From NCBI GenBank assembly GCA_009746045.1, contig RPFO01000288.1, positions 785,855 through 849,854 of the forward strand: 64,000 nucleotides of DNA, read 5' to 3'. Below, piece after piece: positions 1-10,908 of this stretch. The DNA comes from Mesostigma viride. Lineage: Eukaryota > Streptophyta > Mesostigmatophyceae > Mesostigmatales > Mesostigmataceae. The notes beneath the pieces are model-generated. The model made no database searches. It saw only the letters and a list, made by a program, of their open reading frames with translations, and was not told the DNA's origin. Numbering within the stretch: position 1 is the first letter of the stretch; the number at the start of each line of letters is the position of its first letter. The translations under genes and the position numbers were made by a program.

Positions 1-338
1 CCACCATGTCGCATGGAGTAGGGCGGAAACATCCCCCGCAGGCCCAGAACATCCCACGCCGCGTGCCACCGACGAGAGAACTGGCTGTAGTTGAGGCTCC
101 CAAACAAGGGCTCCTCGGGCTCCCGCCCAGCGCACAGGCGCTCGAGCACGTACAGCGAGAGGGGATCCTGCACCACCACCGCCTGTGCACCCCCCTTGGC
201 TGTCTTGGGATCCCACAGAAGAAGCGCGCCCAGTCCCCGCTGCCCCAGGCGACGGTCGCCACGCAGCGCGACGTCCCCCACTCGGAGCTTGAAGGCCTCT
301 CCGATGCGCAGGTATTGCTGGAAAGTGATGACGCACAC
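1..338 (-). mobile_element. Gamma YR retrotransposon fragment: recombinase C-terminal part
   Basis: On the minus strand this reads as part of a tyrosine recombinase: a QQYLRIGEAFKLR-like box leads to the DPKTAKGGAQAV and LCAGREPEEPLFG stretches and the MRHGG box at the window edge. It is nearly the same as the gamma recombinase at 20638-21066 and about half identical to the alpha recombinase. At 338/339 the sequence passes directly into the outer end of alpha copy 1, with no duplicated target. Since 5575-9361 is a gamma element on the same strand, this piece is probably the downstream part of that same gamma copy, split by alpha copy 1. That connection is inference. Confidence 0.8.
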
Positions 339-1173
339 TCCACTGTGCATTGCCTAGGTCCACTTCTGGTTGAAGGGCACCAGAACTTGTTTATTACACT
401 ATATGTTGAAGCCGACCGGACTTAGTAGACAGAGAGACATAAAATATTTTTTGGCAGTCCCTGGCCGCCGCTTCCACTTGACCCCCCAAGACAAAACAGA
501 AAAGGGTGGGTGGGTGGGGAAAACTGATAAGCTGGCTTGGCAGCCATCACCACCTTGAAATACATCGCATCAACGTTGCATCCGTGACACACGCAAGTGC
601 CGCGCCAGCGGGGCGCCGCGCTCCATGTAAGAATGACCTCAGAATACTACTGTACTAGATCTAGGACCCTGATACTACTTTTTTCAACATTGTACTACAT
701 TTTTATGATGTCACACATGTTCTGTCATGCCAGAACCGTTCAGCAACCACCTGGCATATCTTGAGGGTCCCTGGATACTAGTTGAAGTAGATTGAACTAG
801 TTTGAACTAGTTGGTACTACTTGTACTAACTTTGAACTAGTTCGAACTACATCTGAGGCCCATCCAAGGCTGTCAGACTCTCCAGAGAGGGCGTGGCCAC
901 CCCGTTTGGCTTCTGCATGTCGACTTGCACCACTGGGCAACGGTGTAGCGCCTCCAAGGCAGCGGCGCACCTCCATCCCTCCGCTCCCCCAGGCAAAATC
1001 AGGGAATCCCGAACGTAAGATCAATCATCCACTGTGCATTGCCTAGGTCCACTTCTGGTTGAAGGGCACCAGAACTTGTTTATTACACTATATGTTGAAG
1101 CCGACCGGACTTAGTAGACAGAGAGACATAAAATATTTTTTGGCAGTCCCTGGCCGCCGCTTCCACTTGACCC
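339..1173 (-). repeat. Alpha copy 1 terminal block B2-A2-B1
   Basis: Read on the plus strand, 339-484 is B2, about 35 bp of linker with GGGTGGGTGGGT follows, 519-1027 is A2 and 1028-1173 is B1. B1 and B2 are near-identical 146-bp direct repeats flanking A2, the arrangement known from PAT-type elements. In element sense each B repeat holds AATAAA and ends in ATGCACAGTGGA. A2 begins TGATTGATCTTACG. Confidence 0.88.
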
Positions 1174-1240
1174 GCATCTCCAACCTGGCCGCAGGCCGTA
1201 CATCTGGAAACCGCGTCAGGAGCCATGGGAGGGCACATCC

Positions 1241-4200
1241 TTACCCTCCAGCTGGTGAAGCCCTAGCGTGTCCGCTAGAGTGCGCCTCACCGAAGTATGG
1301 CCGAAATCTACGGCCCAAAGTGACGACGCCAGTCACGGGGGGCAGTCTGCCCGCGAGGTCCCACACCACCTGGGGCACCCGCACCTGCAGGGCGCGGTGG
1401 AGCCCCACGTAATGGTCCACGGACGAAAACTGGCGCCACCGGCCACGCTTTTGGATGTCCGCGATTGGTACCCCGCGCAGGTAGTCATGGGTGGCCCCCC
1501 CGTGGCGCATGCTGTAGGGTGAAAACATCCCCCGCAAGCCAAGGAGGTCCCAGGCGGCGTGCCACCGCCGCAAGAAACGGCTGTAGCTGAGTGCGCCAAA
1601 GAGCAGCTCCTCGTGCGCCCGCCCAGCACACAGGGCGCCAAGCAACGTGAGTGAAAGGGGCTCAACAACCACCACTGCCTGGGCCTGGCCCTTGGCTGTC
1701 TTGGGGTCGCGTAGCAGCAGCGCACCCTGGTTACTGGGCCCCAGGCGGAAGTCCCCGCGCAGAGCCACGTCCCCCACGCGAAGCTTGAACGCTTCTCCGA
1801 TGCGCAAGTATTGCTGAAAAACAATGATGCAGCAGCAGGCAGCTAATATCGAGCCTTGTGCACGAAGAATGTTTGCCACGAGGTACAGTAGCTGCCACGG
1901 GACGGGGTGAGGGCTCTGCACGGGAACTCGTCGCGCCCAGCCGGCCAGCAAGCGACGCGCCTCGTACCACCCCTTAATCTCGTTGGGGAAGTACAGCTGC
2001 AGCCCGCATAATGCGCGCACAACCATGGTCCGGCTTCCCCCTTCCTCATACACGCTGACCAGCCACTCACAAAAGACGCCTTCCGCCTCCGTCTTGGCCA
2101 CGGGAGCGAGGGGTTGACCATACTCCACGTACGCCCTCAGCGCTCGGTGATATGCAGCTAGCGTGCTGGGCTGCACAGTGGCCTCCAGCAATTCCTGCCG
2201 CCCATGTGGCCCCGGATTGCTCTCCACGTCGCCATCCGCAGTGAGGTTGCGCACCCATCGACCACGACTGGGCGCGTCGGCCGGGTTGCGCTCCGACCTC
2301 ACATACACCCAGTGGTAGCGGGTGTTGCTGGCCAGCCCTAGCGCGATCGCCCGGCGGCACCAGGCGTTCAGCCGGTAGGACGACGAACGCCCTTTGACGA
2401 GCGCACCGACAACTGCCGAATTGTCCACCAGCCGCACGTGACGTTGCTGCCAGTGAACCTGTGAGCGCAGGCCCCACTCGATCCCTTGCACAGCCGCACG
2501 AATCTCCTTCTCGTTGATGTGGGCCGAGGGATCGAGCCACCGGTGGGCAAGAGCGGTGCGCCACTGCGCCGCTGCCATGGCTCGGTGCTCAATCTCCCCT
2601 GTGCGCTCCACGCTGGCCGTCTCAGAGTCCACACAGAGCGTCTTCCAGCCCTTCCGCTCCCGACAGTTGGACAGGCCACGCACCGCAGGCGCCTCCCACC
2701 GGCTGTACACCACCCCAGAACCGTGGGTTGACGCATCAGTGGCCACCACGGTGCAGCTCAGGGGCTGGTCGCGCTGCGCATGCACCAGCGGGGCCAAGTC
2801 CATTGCAGCCTGGAGCTCTTCCCTTACACTACCCCACAGCCGATAGCTCCAGCCCCGCTTGTGCACCAGGACTTGCTGCAGCAAGCGGTAGGCGTGAAAC
2901 CAGATGGACAGTAGACCCCGACGCAGCAAGTGGACCCACACCCACCGTCCCAGCAACGAGGCCAGTTGGTGGTAAGTGGCCCGTCCACGCCCCAGCATTG
3001 CCTGCGTGTCGCGCACCAAGGCCGCCATCCGGGCCGCGCTCGGCCGCATGGACCCGTCCTGGCAGAACTCAATCCCCAAGATTTCCACCGGGCGCCCCTC
3101 CTCAGCTCTCTCCACCTTCTTCTCGTTGACCACCAACCCCTTGGGACCGTAGCTCTCCTCGCACGCCTTGGTGAGCACGGCGTTGGTCTCCTCCGCGCTC
3201 CGCCCATGGGTGACCCCCAGATCATCGATCATGACCAGCTGAGCGGGATGTGGGGGATCCTCCGGCAGCAGCCGCCACGCTGCACTGGCTGCGCTCTCCA
3301 CCAACTCCAGCCGGTCCATGCCATCCCCGCGCACTGTGCGCACCCCCATCAAGTGCATGGGATATGACAGCCCTCTCTTGGCATCGAGCACCCCCGCCCC
3401 GTAGAGACAGTGCAGGTGGGCAACCTGTGCAAGGACCACCGAGTGGCTCCAGCCCATGACAAGGACCCGGAACCTGGGGTACAACTTTCGCCGTCGTCCC
3501 AGCTGGCCGACCTCATCGGACCACACGGGGGGCAGCGAGAAATAGGGGCGCCAGCTCTCAGGTACCTCGAACCGGTAATAGTAGGTGTCAAGGTCTGTCT
3601 TGCCCGAATAGCATGGCGCCCCCACACTCAGCTCAGCGACCTCGCCCAAGTTAGGCAGGTAACAGGTAGGCGGCTTGAGGAAGCGCCGGTTGCACGGCAC
3701 CATATTCCCTATAAACCGCTGCCGTCGTTCGCTGGGCTCCACAACCCCGGGGTCTTTCTTGGGGACGGCAAAACAGCCGTTCACCACAGGGGGCGCCTCC
3801 TCACTGTACTCGATCATCCGCGTCTCCGCCAGCCTGATGCTCAGTCGTGCGTACGCCGCATCGCTTGCACAACCATGAGACACCCGGCCCCGCCGCATCC
3901 ACGCCCCCGCCTCCGCGTCGCATCTTTGTAGAATGTTGTTTATGTCCTCATACGTCCTCTGCCATGCCTCCGGCAGGCAGTCCAGCAGCTTGACACTACC
4001 TGCAGCTCCTCCTTTTGGCAGTGCCAGCCTCTCCGGGTCAATAATTTCGTATTGACCGCCCGGCCCGTATGGCGCGGGCTCTGCGTCCCCCGTGTCTGTC
4101 GCCTCCGCTACGGCGGTAAGCCGGCGGTTGTAGACGCGGGCAGCATCCTCCATCCCTTGTAGGGCGGCCCTTTGGGCGACGGTGCAGGGGCTCGCAGTAA

Positions 4201-4400
4201 TAGCCTGCTGCTGCACCGCCGGTCCACCGGACCGTTCCCGGGTCCTGCCCCACAGCCAGTTCAGGCCCCTTGTGGCCCGCTCTTGACACCGCAGCCTTGC
4301 TCTGGCACGCAGAGCGCGCTGCAGCCTGCGGTTGGATCGCAGGCGGCTGCGGTCGAGCGGGGGGACCATCTTCACTGGCAGCGGGAGCACACCCCTGCCC
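1241..4400 (-). CDS. Alpha pol, copy 1: RT - RNase H - 2A-like - tyrosine recombinase
   Basis: One long frame carries every Pol domain. RT shows KTDLDTYYYRF near 3590, a VMGWSHSV motif near 3450 and the catalytic MIDDL near 3230. RNase H follows with ATDAS near 2735, NEKE, VDNSAV and NPADAPSR. A DGDVESNPGP motif (core 2207-2230) matches the ribosome-skipping 2A consensus. The rest is a tyrosine recombinase with YLRIGEAFKLR, MRHGGATHDYL, KRGRW and a final HYV tyrosine. In known DIRS-type elements RT and RNase H make the DNA copy and the recombinase inserts it without target duplication. The frame stays open upstream to 4705, but the stretch above 4400 overlaps gag in another frame and is probably not Pol, so the true start is uncertain. 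Confidence 0.88.
1263..1278 (-). promoter_or_regulatory. Conserved 3' stem-loop, alpha copy 1
   Basis: In element sense the sequence is CTAGCG-GACA-CGCTAG, a perfect 6-bp stem with a 4-nt loop, preceded by GGCGCACT. It lies between the end of pol and B1. Equivalent hairpins occur at the same place in the gamma and beta families with paired changes in the stem. Confidence 0.75.
2207..2230 (-). other. 2A-like ribosome-skipping motif, alpha copy 1
   Basis: The minus strand encodes DVESNPGP, preceded by NLTADG, between the RNase H and recombinase domains. It fits the 2A consensus D-V/I-E-x-N-P-G-P, which is known to make ribosomes skip one peptide bond between G and P. Function here is inferred from the motif and its inter-domain position. 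Confidence 0.8.
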
Positions 4401-4401
4401 C

Positions 4402-5142
4402 TCACTTGTCCTTTTTGGCCGCCGCCGCCGCCGCCGATGCCAGCTCCGCCTCCTGGCGAGCCGCCTTCCGCGCTGCCCGGGCTGCTGCGCTTCCAATAGT
4501 ACTGCCCTCCACCAGTGGCAGCAGGTGCATCGCCCCGTTGTTCCAGCCGCTGGTCTTCTCCACCATGAGGAACGCCTCGACCACACGCGCCAGGTACTCG
4601 AAGCAGGCCAGCTCCGTCACCACATCCTCCCCCAGCTCTTGGATGGCCACATCCAGAATGTAGGTCAGGTTGTTGCACACCAGATGGTGCGTGCTGTTCT
4701 TCCACCCGCGGGGGGCTCCCGGTGCAGCCCCAACGCCCTCCTGCTCCTTGCGAAGGGCCAAGCGGGCCTGCAGGCTCCCGTGCGCGACCTGGCGCGCATC
4801 CAGCACCTGCAGCGGCAGCACCCTGTCGTCGCGGTCCTTGACCAACAGGCGCCAGGCCACTTTGAAAGCTCGCCGGGGGAGACGCACCCCCTTGGTGGTT
4901 CGGCGCAGGTCTCTCTCCCTCACACGCTCCCGCGATCGACGCGAGCTCCGCTGGGAGGAGTCCCGACTCGTGCTCCGGCTGCTGGACCGCTGCCGCTCCT
5001 TGCGACGCTCGCGGGAGCGATCCCGACGCCCCTTGGGCTCCGCAGAACGGCCCCTGCCATGCCCACGTCGCTCCCGGGACTTGTCGCGGCGCGACCGAGC
5101 GCCACCCCTGCCCCTGCCACGGCCTCTGCTCTCGCTGTCGGA

Positions 5143-5199
<57 letters not shown>

Positions 5200-5370
5200 G
5201 CGACTCTCGTCGCTCCCACTGCTGGTGTCTGTCGAGCCTGGGCTGCTCCCGCGCCGCGCGCGTCTCTTCTCCTGGCGCTTGCTCTTCGGATGGCCCTTGC
5301 CCCCCTTGTCCTCGCGCTGGCTCTTCCCTTTCCTCGCGTCCCTCCTCTTCCCCCGCGCCAGGTCTTGCAA
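4402..5370 (-). CDS. Alpha gag-like protein, copy 1 (C-terminal two-thirds)
   Basis: The 322-residue frame starts in a very basic stretch rich in KRxEKRRARR, runs through a polyserine tract and continues with many RS and RE dipeptides (RSRERRKERQ, RSSSRSTSR), resembling the RS domains of SR splicing factors. The last about 150 residues form a separate conserved domain with HHLVCNNLTYILDVAIQELG and VTELACFEYLARVVEAFLMVE, also recognisable in gamma. The frame ends in AAAAAAKKDK. Position and basic, low-complexity character suggest a Gag/ORF1 RNA-binding protein; there is no CCHC knuckle. Pol begins just downstream in another frame. Confidence 0.75.
5147..5199 (-). repeat. CAG microsatellite in alpha gag, copy 1
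   Basis: About 17 CAG triplets in element sense encode the homopolymer tract of Gag. Tract length differs among the three alpha copies although the rest of the element barely differs. Confidence 0.9.
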
Positions 5371-5574
5371 CTCCGCTCCGATGAGCTCGCGGACGCCCGC
5401 CAGAAGGGCAGCATTCTCTGCCAGCTTTCGGTTCCTGCCCTGAGACTTCTTTCCCTTGGCGCGAGCAGCAGCAGGGGCCAGCTGCTAGCGCGCGTCCAAA
5501 AAATCCTCAGAGCTCGTCGCGTCCTCCTCTTCCTCGTCGGTGCCGTTGCTGGGAGGATCCTTTCGGGTCCTTTC

Positions 5575-7080
5575 GCGCAGCAGCTGGATCCATACCCAGC
5601 GTCCCAGTAGGGAGGCCAGCTCATGGTAGCTTGCACGTCCCCGGGCCAGCACCGCCTCGGTGTCGTGGACCAGGAGGGCCAGTCGCTTCGCTGACGGCCA
5701 CAAGCTCCCATCTTGGTGAAACTCGATGCCCAGGATCTCAACAGCTTGACCCTCCCGCGCCCGCTCGACCTTTTTCTCATTCACCACCAGGCCAGCTGGC
5801 GCGTAGCACTCGGTGCATGCGCGGTCCAGCAGCGCGTTTGCCTCCGCTGCGCTGCGCGCGTGTGTGGTGCCCAGGTCGTCGATCATGACCAACTGCGCCG
5901 GCCGAGGAGGGTCCTCGGGCAGCAGCTGCCAGTCAAGTTCGGCGGCCCCCACCAACTCCATCCACTCCCGTCCTCCCTCACGCACTGTGCGCACCCCGAG
6001 CTGATGCATCGGGACGCTCACACTCAGCCCGGGGTTCAGCTTCCCCGGCCCGAACAGGGTCTGCATGTGCGCCACCTGCGCCAGCAGGACCGAGTGAGAC
6101 CACCCCATCACCAGAACACGGAACCTGGGATAGAGCCGGCGGCGCTCCCCGGGCTGGCCGACCTCGTCCGACCAGACTGGGGGCAGCGCGAACCACTCCC
6201 GCCACTCCGTTGGCATGGAGAAGCGGTAGTAGTACGTCTCCAGGTCCGTTTTGCTCGAGTAGCTGGGCGCGCCCCCTGCCATCTCGGCCACCGCCCCCAC
6301 ATCTGGCAGGTAACAGCCGCCAGGGGTGAGGAACTTGTCGTTGCTGTGCACCATGTTGCAGATGAGTCGCTGGCGCTGGGCTGACGGGTCCACCACCCCT
6401 GGATCGCGCTTGGGCACGCCGAACAGGCCGTTGGTGACCGGGGGCTCCTCCTCGCTGTACTCTGTCATCCCGGTCTCCGCCAGCCGTACGCTCAGGCGCG
6501 CGTACTCGGTGTCGCTCGCACAGCCATGCGTCACTCGCCTTCGACGCCCTGGCTGCGCTACCTCCTCCCTCAAAATATTTTTTATGTTGCCATATACCTC
6601 CCTCCACTGGGGGGGGAGGCAGTCCATCAGCGGCACGCTGCCCGCCACTCCGCCCGCGGGCAGCGCAAGTCTCTCTGGGACAATCATTTCATATTGCCCG
6701 TCGGGCCCATAGGGCCCAGACTCAACGTCATGCACCAGGTCCTCTGCCGCTACGGCTCTCAGCCGGCGCTCATGGACCTGGGCGGCAATCTCCAGCCCTT
6801 GTAGGGCCGCCTGCTGGGCAGCGGTGCAGGGAGCCGTTGCCGTCGCCCCGCTAGTGCCGCGCCCTGGGGGCCCGCCGGCAGGCGTGGCCATTGCTGGCCC
6901 CGCCCCACACCCGGCCGCCCCCACAGGCGGTTCCCGTGTCCCCCCCACATCCAGTTCAGGCCTTCCACGAGCCGGACCATGAGCAGCAAGCGTGCCCGCC
7001 GCCGCGTGGCTCGCTGCAGCCTGCGTCGTGAGCGCAGGCGGGACCGGTCGAGGGGCTGGACGGCCGGAACTGGGAGGGGG
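5575..7080 (-). CDS. Gamma pol, copy 1: reverse transcriptase part
   Basis: The region opens with PLDRSRLRSRRRLQRA, conserved with alpha at the start of Pol, then PCTAAQQAALQGLEIAAQVHERR. The RT core shows KTDLETYYYRF near 6240, VMGWSHSV near 6110 and the catalytic MIDDL near 5885, followed by GLVVNEKKVERAREG and LLGRWVWIQLLR. It is about 60 percent identical to the alpha RT by eye. RNase H and recombinase of this copy are not adjacent; the sequence passes into alpha gag at 5574. The open frame happens to continue across that junction. Confidence 0.85.
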
Positions 7081-7108
7081 AACACGCCGCGCCCCCTCAC
7101 TTCTGCTT

Positions 7109-9028
7109 GTTGCTGGCGGAGGAGGAGGCCACCGCCCCCCCATCCACCTTGGCCAGCACCGCCGCGCTGACCCGCGCGTCGCGCTCCTTCTTGGCGGCCT
7201 TGAGAGCCCGTCGCGCCGCCCTCGTCCGCTGGCTGCCGCTCTCCACCACCGGCAGCACGAAGGCGGCCTAGGCGACCCACGCGCCCTGGCCCCGCTCGCT
7301 CTCCACCACCATGAGTGACTCCACGATGCGTGCAAAGTACTCCATGCACGCGAGCTCGGTCACCGCCGTGACTCCCAGCTCCTTCACCGCCACGTCCAGG
7401 GCGTGGCACAGGTTGACCGCGATGTCCATGCGCTCGCGACTCTGCCACCCGCTGGTCTGGCCTGGCCCACGGATGAACATGGGCTTCAGGCCCTCCAGCC
7501 GGGCCCGCAGACTGCCCCCGTACCGGTCCTTGGCCGTCTGCAGGTACTCGGGCAGCACCCGCAGCTTGTACCGGTAGTCCTCCACCTCCCAAGGGATGCT
7601 GGTGGCTGTCCCCGGCAGGGCGACCCCCTTGGTCATGGGCACAGCCAACACCTGGCCGCTCGCTGGGTCGGCGCGACCCGGTAGGCGGTCCCTGCGGCGC
7701 CGGCTGCTGCTGCGCCGGCCCGAGTCGCTGCTGCTGTCGCTGCTGCTGCTGCCGCTGCTGCTGCTGCTGCTGCTGCTGCAACGGCACGTGCGATGGTGGC
7801 ACTTGGGACACTTGGCCGTCTTGGCTCGCGCCGGTGCTGGGGCCACTGGTTTGGCGCCGGGCAGGATTGTCCCACCCCCCCGCGCCCCTTGCTGGGCCGC
7901 TGGGTGTGAGCTGTGCAAGGGATACCCCTCTGCAGGCTCCTCGTCCCCCGCCACGGACGCTGGGGCCGTCACCCATCCCCCCTGGCCGCCCCGGGGCTCT
8001 TCCCCAGTGCCTGGGCCTCCAGCCCCCGGCTCCCCAGTACCCCCGGGGGGGAGCAGGCACCCAGTAACCGCCCCCTGGCACTGCTCCTTCCCCTGCCCCA
8101 CTGGTGTACCCCCATGGAGGGGCTACCCCCGTGGCGTGCAGGCCACCAGCCCACAGTGGGGCTATCCCGGGGTGGGTTTGAGGGGTGTGCCCACCCGGCA
8201 CTCGCAGTGCAGGGCCCAATGGGGGGTGCCCTCCTCCCTGCAAGCCGGCAGGGCCCCCCCCCAGGCCCCCACCCCCCCCGCACCCATCACCCCCTGTCCA
8301 CCCATGACGGCGCCCATGCGGGCCATCATGGAGGGGTCCATGGCCAACAGGTGGGCCCCCGCAGCTCCTCCCTTGCCACCGCTGCGCCGCCCCCCCACAG
8401 TTGGGGCCGTGCCCCCTACCCCCTTTCCCCTGGCCCCTCCAGCCACCAGGGGGGTGCCTCCCACCACCTTCCCTCGCCCAGCAAATGGCGTGGCACCTCT
8501 GCCAACAGTCTCTCCACCCCCTGGGAGACCTGTGCCAGTCTCCTGAGCCGATCCTAGGGCTTCTATGCTCATGTTGCCCATGGTTGCCGCAATTTTTGCC
8601 AAATCATTGGAAAAATTCGCAGCTTGAGGCGCCCCATCATTCTGCTCATCTCCAGAGGCCCCAGACATGTCCCCCAACATATCTTCGGCCTCCTCAGAGC
8701 CTACGAAGCCCTCCTCGGCCCCCATTTCGGCCAGGAACCCCTCTGGCAGTTTGTGCTCCAAGGAAAACGCGATATTCTTTCCCAGTTGTGCTAGCTCGCT
8801 GCTAGCTTCTATTTCATATCCCACACTCACCAAATACCGTCCTAATGAGTCTAAGGGACTTTTTGAAGAAGCTGCAAGTCTTGCCTTGTAGGCAGGACCG
8901 AGGGAACCCACTATCAAAGTGGCCAACGAAGTGCTATCCTTATTTGCTGCAAAATAAAGATTTCGTGCAGTTTGCGCGAAACCTCTCGGAACGGGCTCAT
9001 TCGACCCCATTTTTTGCTGCAAAATCAC
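7109..9028 (-). CDS. Gamma gag-like region, copy 1
   Basis: The N-terminal part (open at 8162-9028) begins MILQQKMGSNEPVPRGFAQ and contains LGPAYKARL, LDSLGRYLVSVGYEIEA, matching the LGxxxxxRL...LxSLGxxLxxxGxxI pattern of alpha Gag. The middle is rich in Gly and Pro. The C-terminal part (open at 7268-8101) has a compact Cys/His motif CPKCHHRTCRC followed by polyserine and Arg-Ser residues, then a conserved domain with GWQSRERMD, LCHALDVAVKELG and VTELACMEYFARIVESLMVVE. Function as a Gag/ORF1 protein is inferred from position and composition. The region is open in more than one frame and looks broken in this copy. Confidence 0.68.
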
Positions 9029-9102
9029 TTAATATGACGTGGAAATTATCGAGCTTTAAAGAGCGCAAAAAGAACGAGTGATTCTGACCAAGAAACGGCA
9101 AA

Positions 9103-9361
9103 GAAAACTGATAAAGCATGCGCCGCCATGTTTTCCTTAATAAATTGGCTGCATTGCATGCGCACGGTGACGGATGCTAGTCCGGTACAGTACTGGCGCG
9201 GCGCCCAGGTGCCACTGAACAGTTGTACTACAAAGAACCCATTTGTACTGATTCTTTCGACATTGTACTACGTTTAGTCACTGTCTACTTCAACCCAGGA
9301 GGTCATACCACCTCCTAGGCAGGTTGTGCTACACCTGAACGAATCTTTACTAGCCTGAGCT
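9103..9361 (-). repeat. Gamma A1 repeat, inner part (copy 1)
   Basis: The sequence equals the inner part of the gamma A repeats at 19625-20100 and 61116-61569, ending in CATGCTTTATCAGTTTTC in element sense. It stops at GAGCT where alpha copy 2 begins and resumes at 15722 with AGTTTGAAC. Confidence 0.88.
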
Positions 9362-9880
9362 TGATTGATCTTACGATCGGGATTCCCTGATTTTGCCTGG
9401 GGGAGCGGAGGGATGGAGGTGCGCCGCTACCTTGGAGGCGCTACACCGTTGCCCAGTGGTGCAAGTCGACATGCGGGAGCCAAACGGGGTGGCCACGCCC
9501 TCTCTGGAGGGTCTGACAGCCTTGGATGGGCCTCAGATGTAGTTCGAACTAGTTCAAAGTTAGTACAGGTAGTACAAACTAGTTCAAACTAGTTCAAACG
9601 AGTTCAATCTACTTCAACTAGTATCCAGGGACCCTCAAGATATGCCAGGTGGTTGCTGAACGGTTCTGGCATGACAGAACATGTGTGACATCATAAAAAT
9701 GTAGTACAATGTTGAAAAAAGTAGTATCAGGGTCCTAGATCTAGTACAGTAGTATTCTGAGGTCATTCTCACATGGAGCGCCGCGCCAGCGGGGCGCCGC
9801 ACTTGCGTGTGTCACGGATGCAACGTTGATGCGATGTATTTCAAGGTGGTGATGGCTGCCAAGCCAGCTTATCAGTTTTC
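9362..9880 (+). repeat. Alpha A1 repeat, copy 2
   Basis: It begins TGATTGATCTTACGATCGGG and ends TTATCAGTTTTC. The inner part is a dense array of short words such as GAACTAGTTCAAA, AGTACAGGTAGTAC and AGTTCAATCTACTTC. It is the same length as A2 of this copy and 10 bp longer than the A repeats of copies 1 and 3. Confidence 0.92.
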
Positions 9881-10108
9881 AACACAACTAGAGCAATACT
9901 TCACCGTTTTTGACAAAGTTGGTGTCAAACTAATCGTGAGACAATAGCCGACATATTTTGACGGTTTTCGCACCAAGTTTTGACGGGTTTGCGCAACGGG
10001 AGTAAAAGTCCGCAAGGTAGAACTGAGTGACAAATTTTCAGTCCGAAATTTTTCTCAGTCTCCAAGATTGCGGAATATTGAGCCTAGTTGTGAGAAATTT
10101 CTTCATCT
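9881..10108 (+). other. Alpha leader region, copy 2
   Basis: This non-coding stretch between A1 and gag is AT-richer than the rest and has near-repeated words such as TTTTGACGG and ACAAAGTTGG. It is conserved in copy 3 (28999-29226). No splice site or primer site can be assigned with confidence. Confidence 0.6.
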
Positions 10109-10831
10109 TTGAATTCTATAATGGCTAGTGATCACGAAGACACCACCCTTGAGGCAGTAGACCGAGATTTCTTATTAAATGTGAAAAAATCGTATTTTCA
10201 GGGGGGCAAGGAGCTGTTAACGACTTTGAAGTTCTTGACTGAGTATCTCGGTCCAAACTGGGCCCAAAGGCTTACTACTATGTCTGAGGGTCGTTTGACA
10301 TCCTTGGGACAGTTTCTCAAGACTGCAGGGCTCCAGATTAGTGAGGGGTCAAGTGATTCCGACATGGGTTCCATGTTGTGCAAGGCCATTACTCTAGAGA
10401 TGAAGAAGCCCCCAGTGGCCACTGGGGGCAAGGGGAAGACTGGTCCAGCCAGGGGCGAAAGGACCCGAAAGGATCCTCCCAGCAACGGCACCGACGAGGA
10501 AGAGGAGGACGCGACGAGCTCTGAGGATTTTTTGGACGCGCGCGAGCAGCTGGCCCCTGCTGCTGCTCGCGCCAAGGGAAAGAAGTCTCAGGGCAGGAAC
10601 CGAAAGCTGGCAGAGAATGCTGCCCTTCTGGCGGGCGTCCGCGAGCTCATCGGAGCGGAGTTGCAAGCCCTGGCGCGGGGGAAGAGGAGGGACGCGAGGA
10701 AAGGGAAGAGCCAGCGCGAGGACAAGGGGGGCAAGGGCCATCCGAAGAGCAAGCGCCAGGAGAAGAGACGCGCGCGGCGCGGGAGCAGCCCAGGCTCGAC
10801 AGACACCAGCAGTGGGAGCGACGAGAGTCGC

Positions 10832-10908
<77 letters not shown>

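Larger units (their letters stand above)
339..5574 (-). mobile_element. Alpha YR retrotransposon, copy 1 (partial)
   Basis: This is a DIRS/PAT-type element on the minus strand. Parts present, in element order, are the C-terminal half of gag, the whole pol region (RT, RNase H, 2A-like peptide, YR), a 3' untranslated stretch with a stem-loop, and the B1-A2-B2 terminal block. The A1 repeat, leader and first part of gag are absent, so the copy is incomplete, but its pol frame is the longest of the three alpha copies. Where it matches copies 2 and 3 it is nearly identical, so it is young. It abuts gamma sequence at both ends (338/339 and 5574/5575). Confidence 0.9.
5575..9361 (-). mobile_element. 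Gamma YR retrotransposon copy 1, main part
   Basis: In element order this contains the inner part of repeat A1 (9361 down to 9103), a short leader, a gag region and pol up to the end of the RT domain, where it meets alpha copy 1. The outer part of A1 lies at 15722-15938 because alpha copy 2 has inserted into A1. The RT is near-identical to the gamma pieces at 42185 and 56655 and to the copy at 61116-64000. The copy is broken, with a few breaks besides the nested insertions. Confidence 0.88.

Noticed and set aside
4270-5610. Long plus-strand frames rich in Leu or Ala opposite alpha gag
   Set aside because: They are shadows of GC-rich gag with a CAG/CTG tract. The homopolymers and lack of domains show they are not genes.
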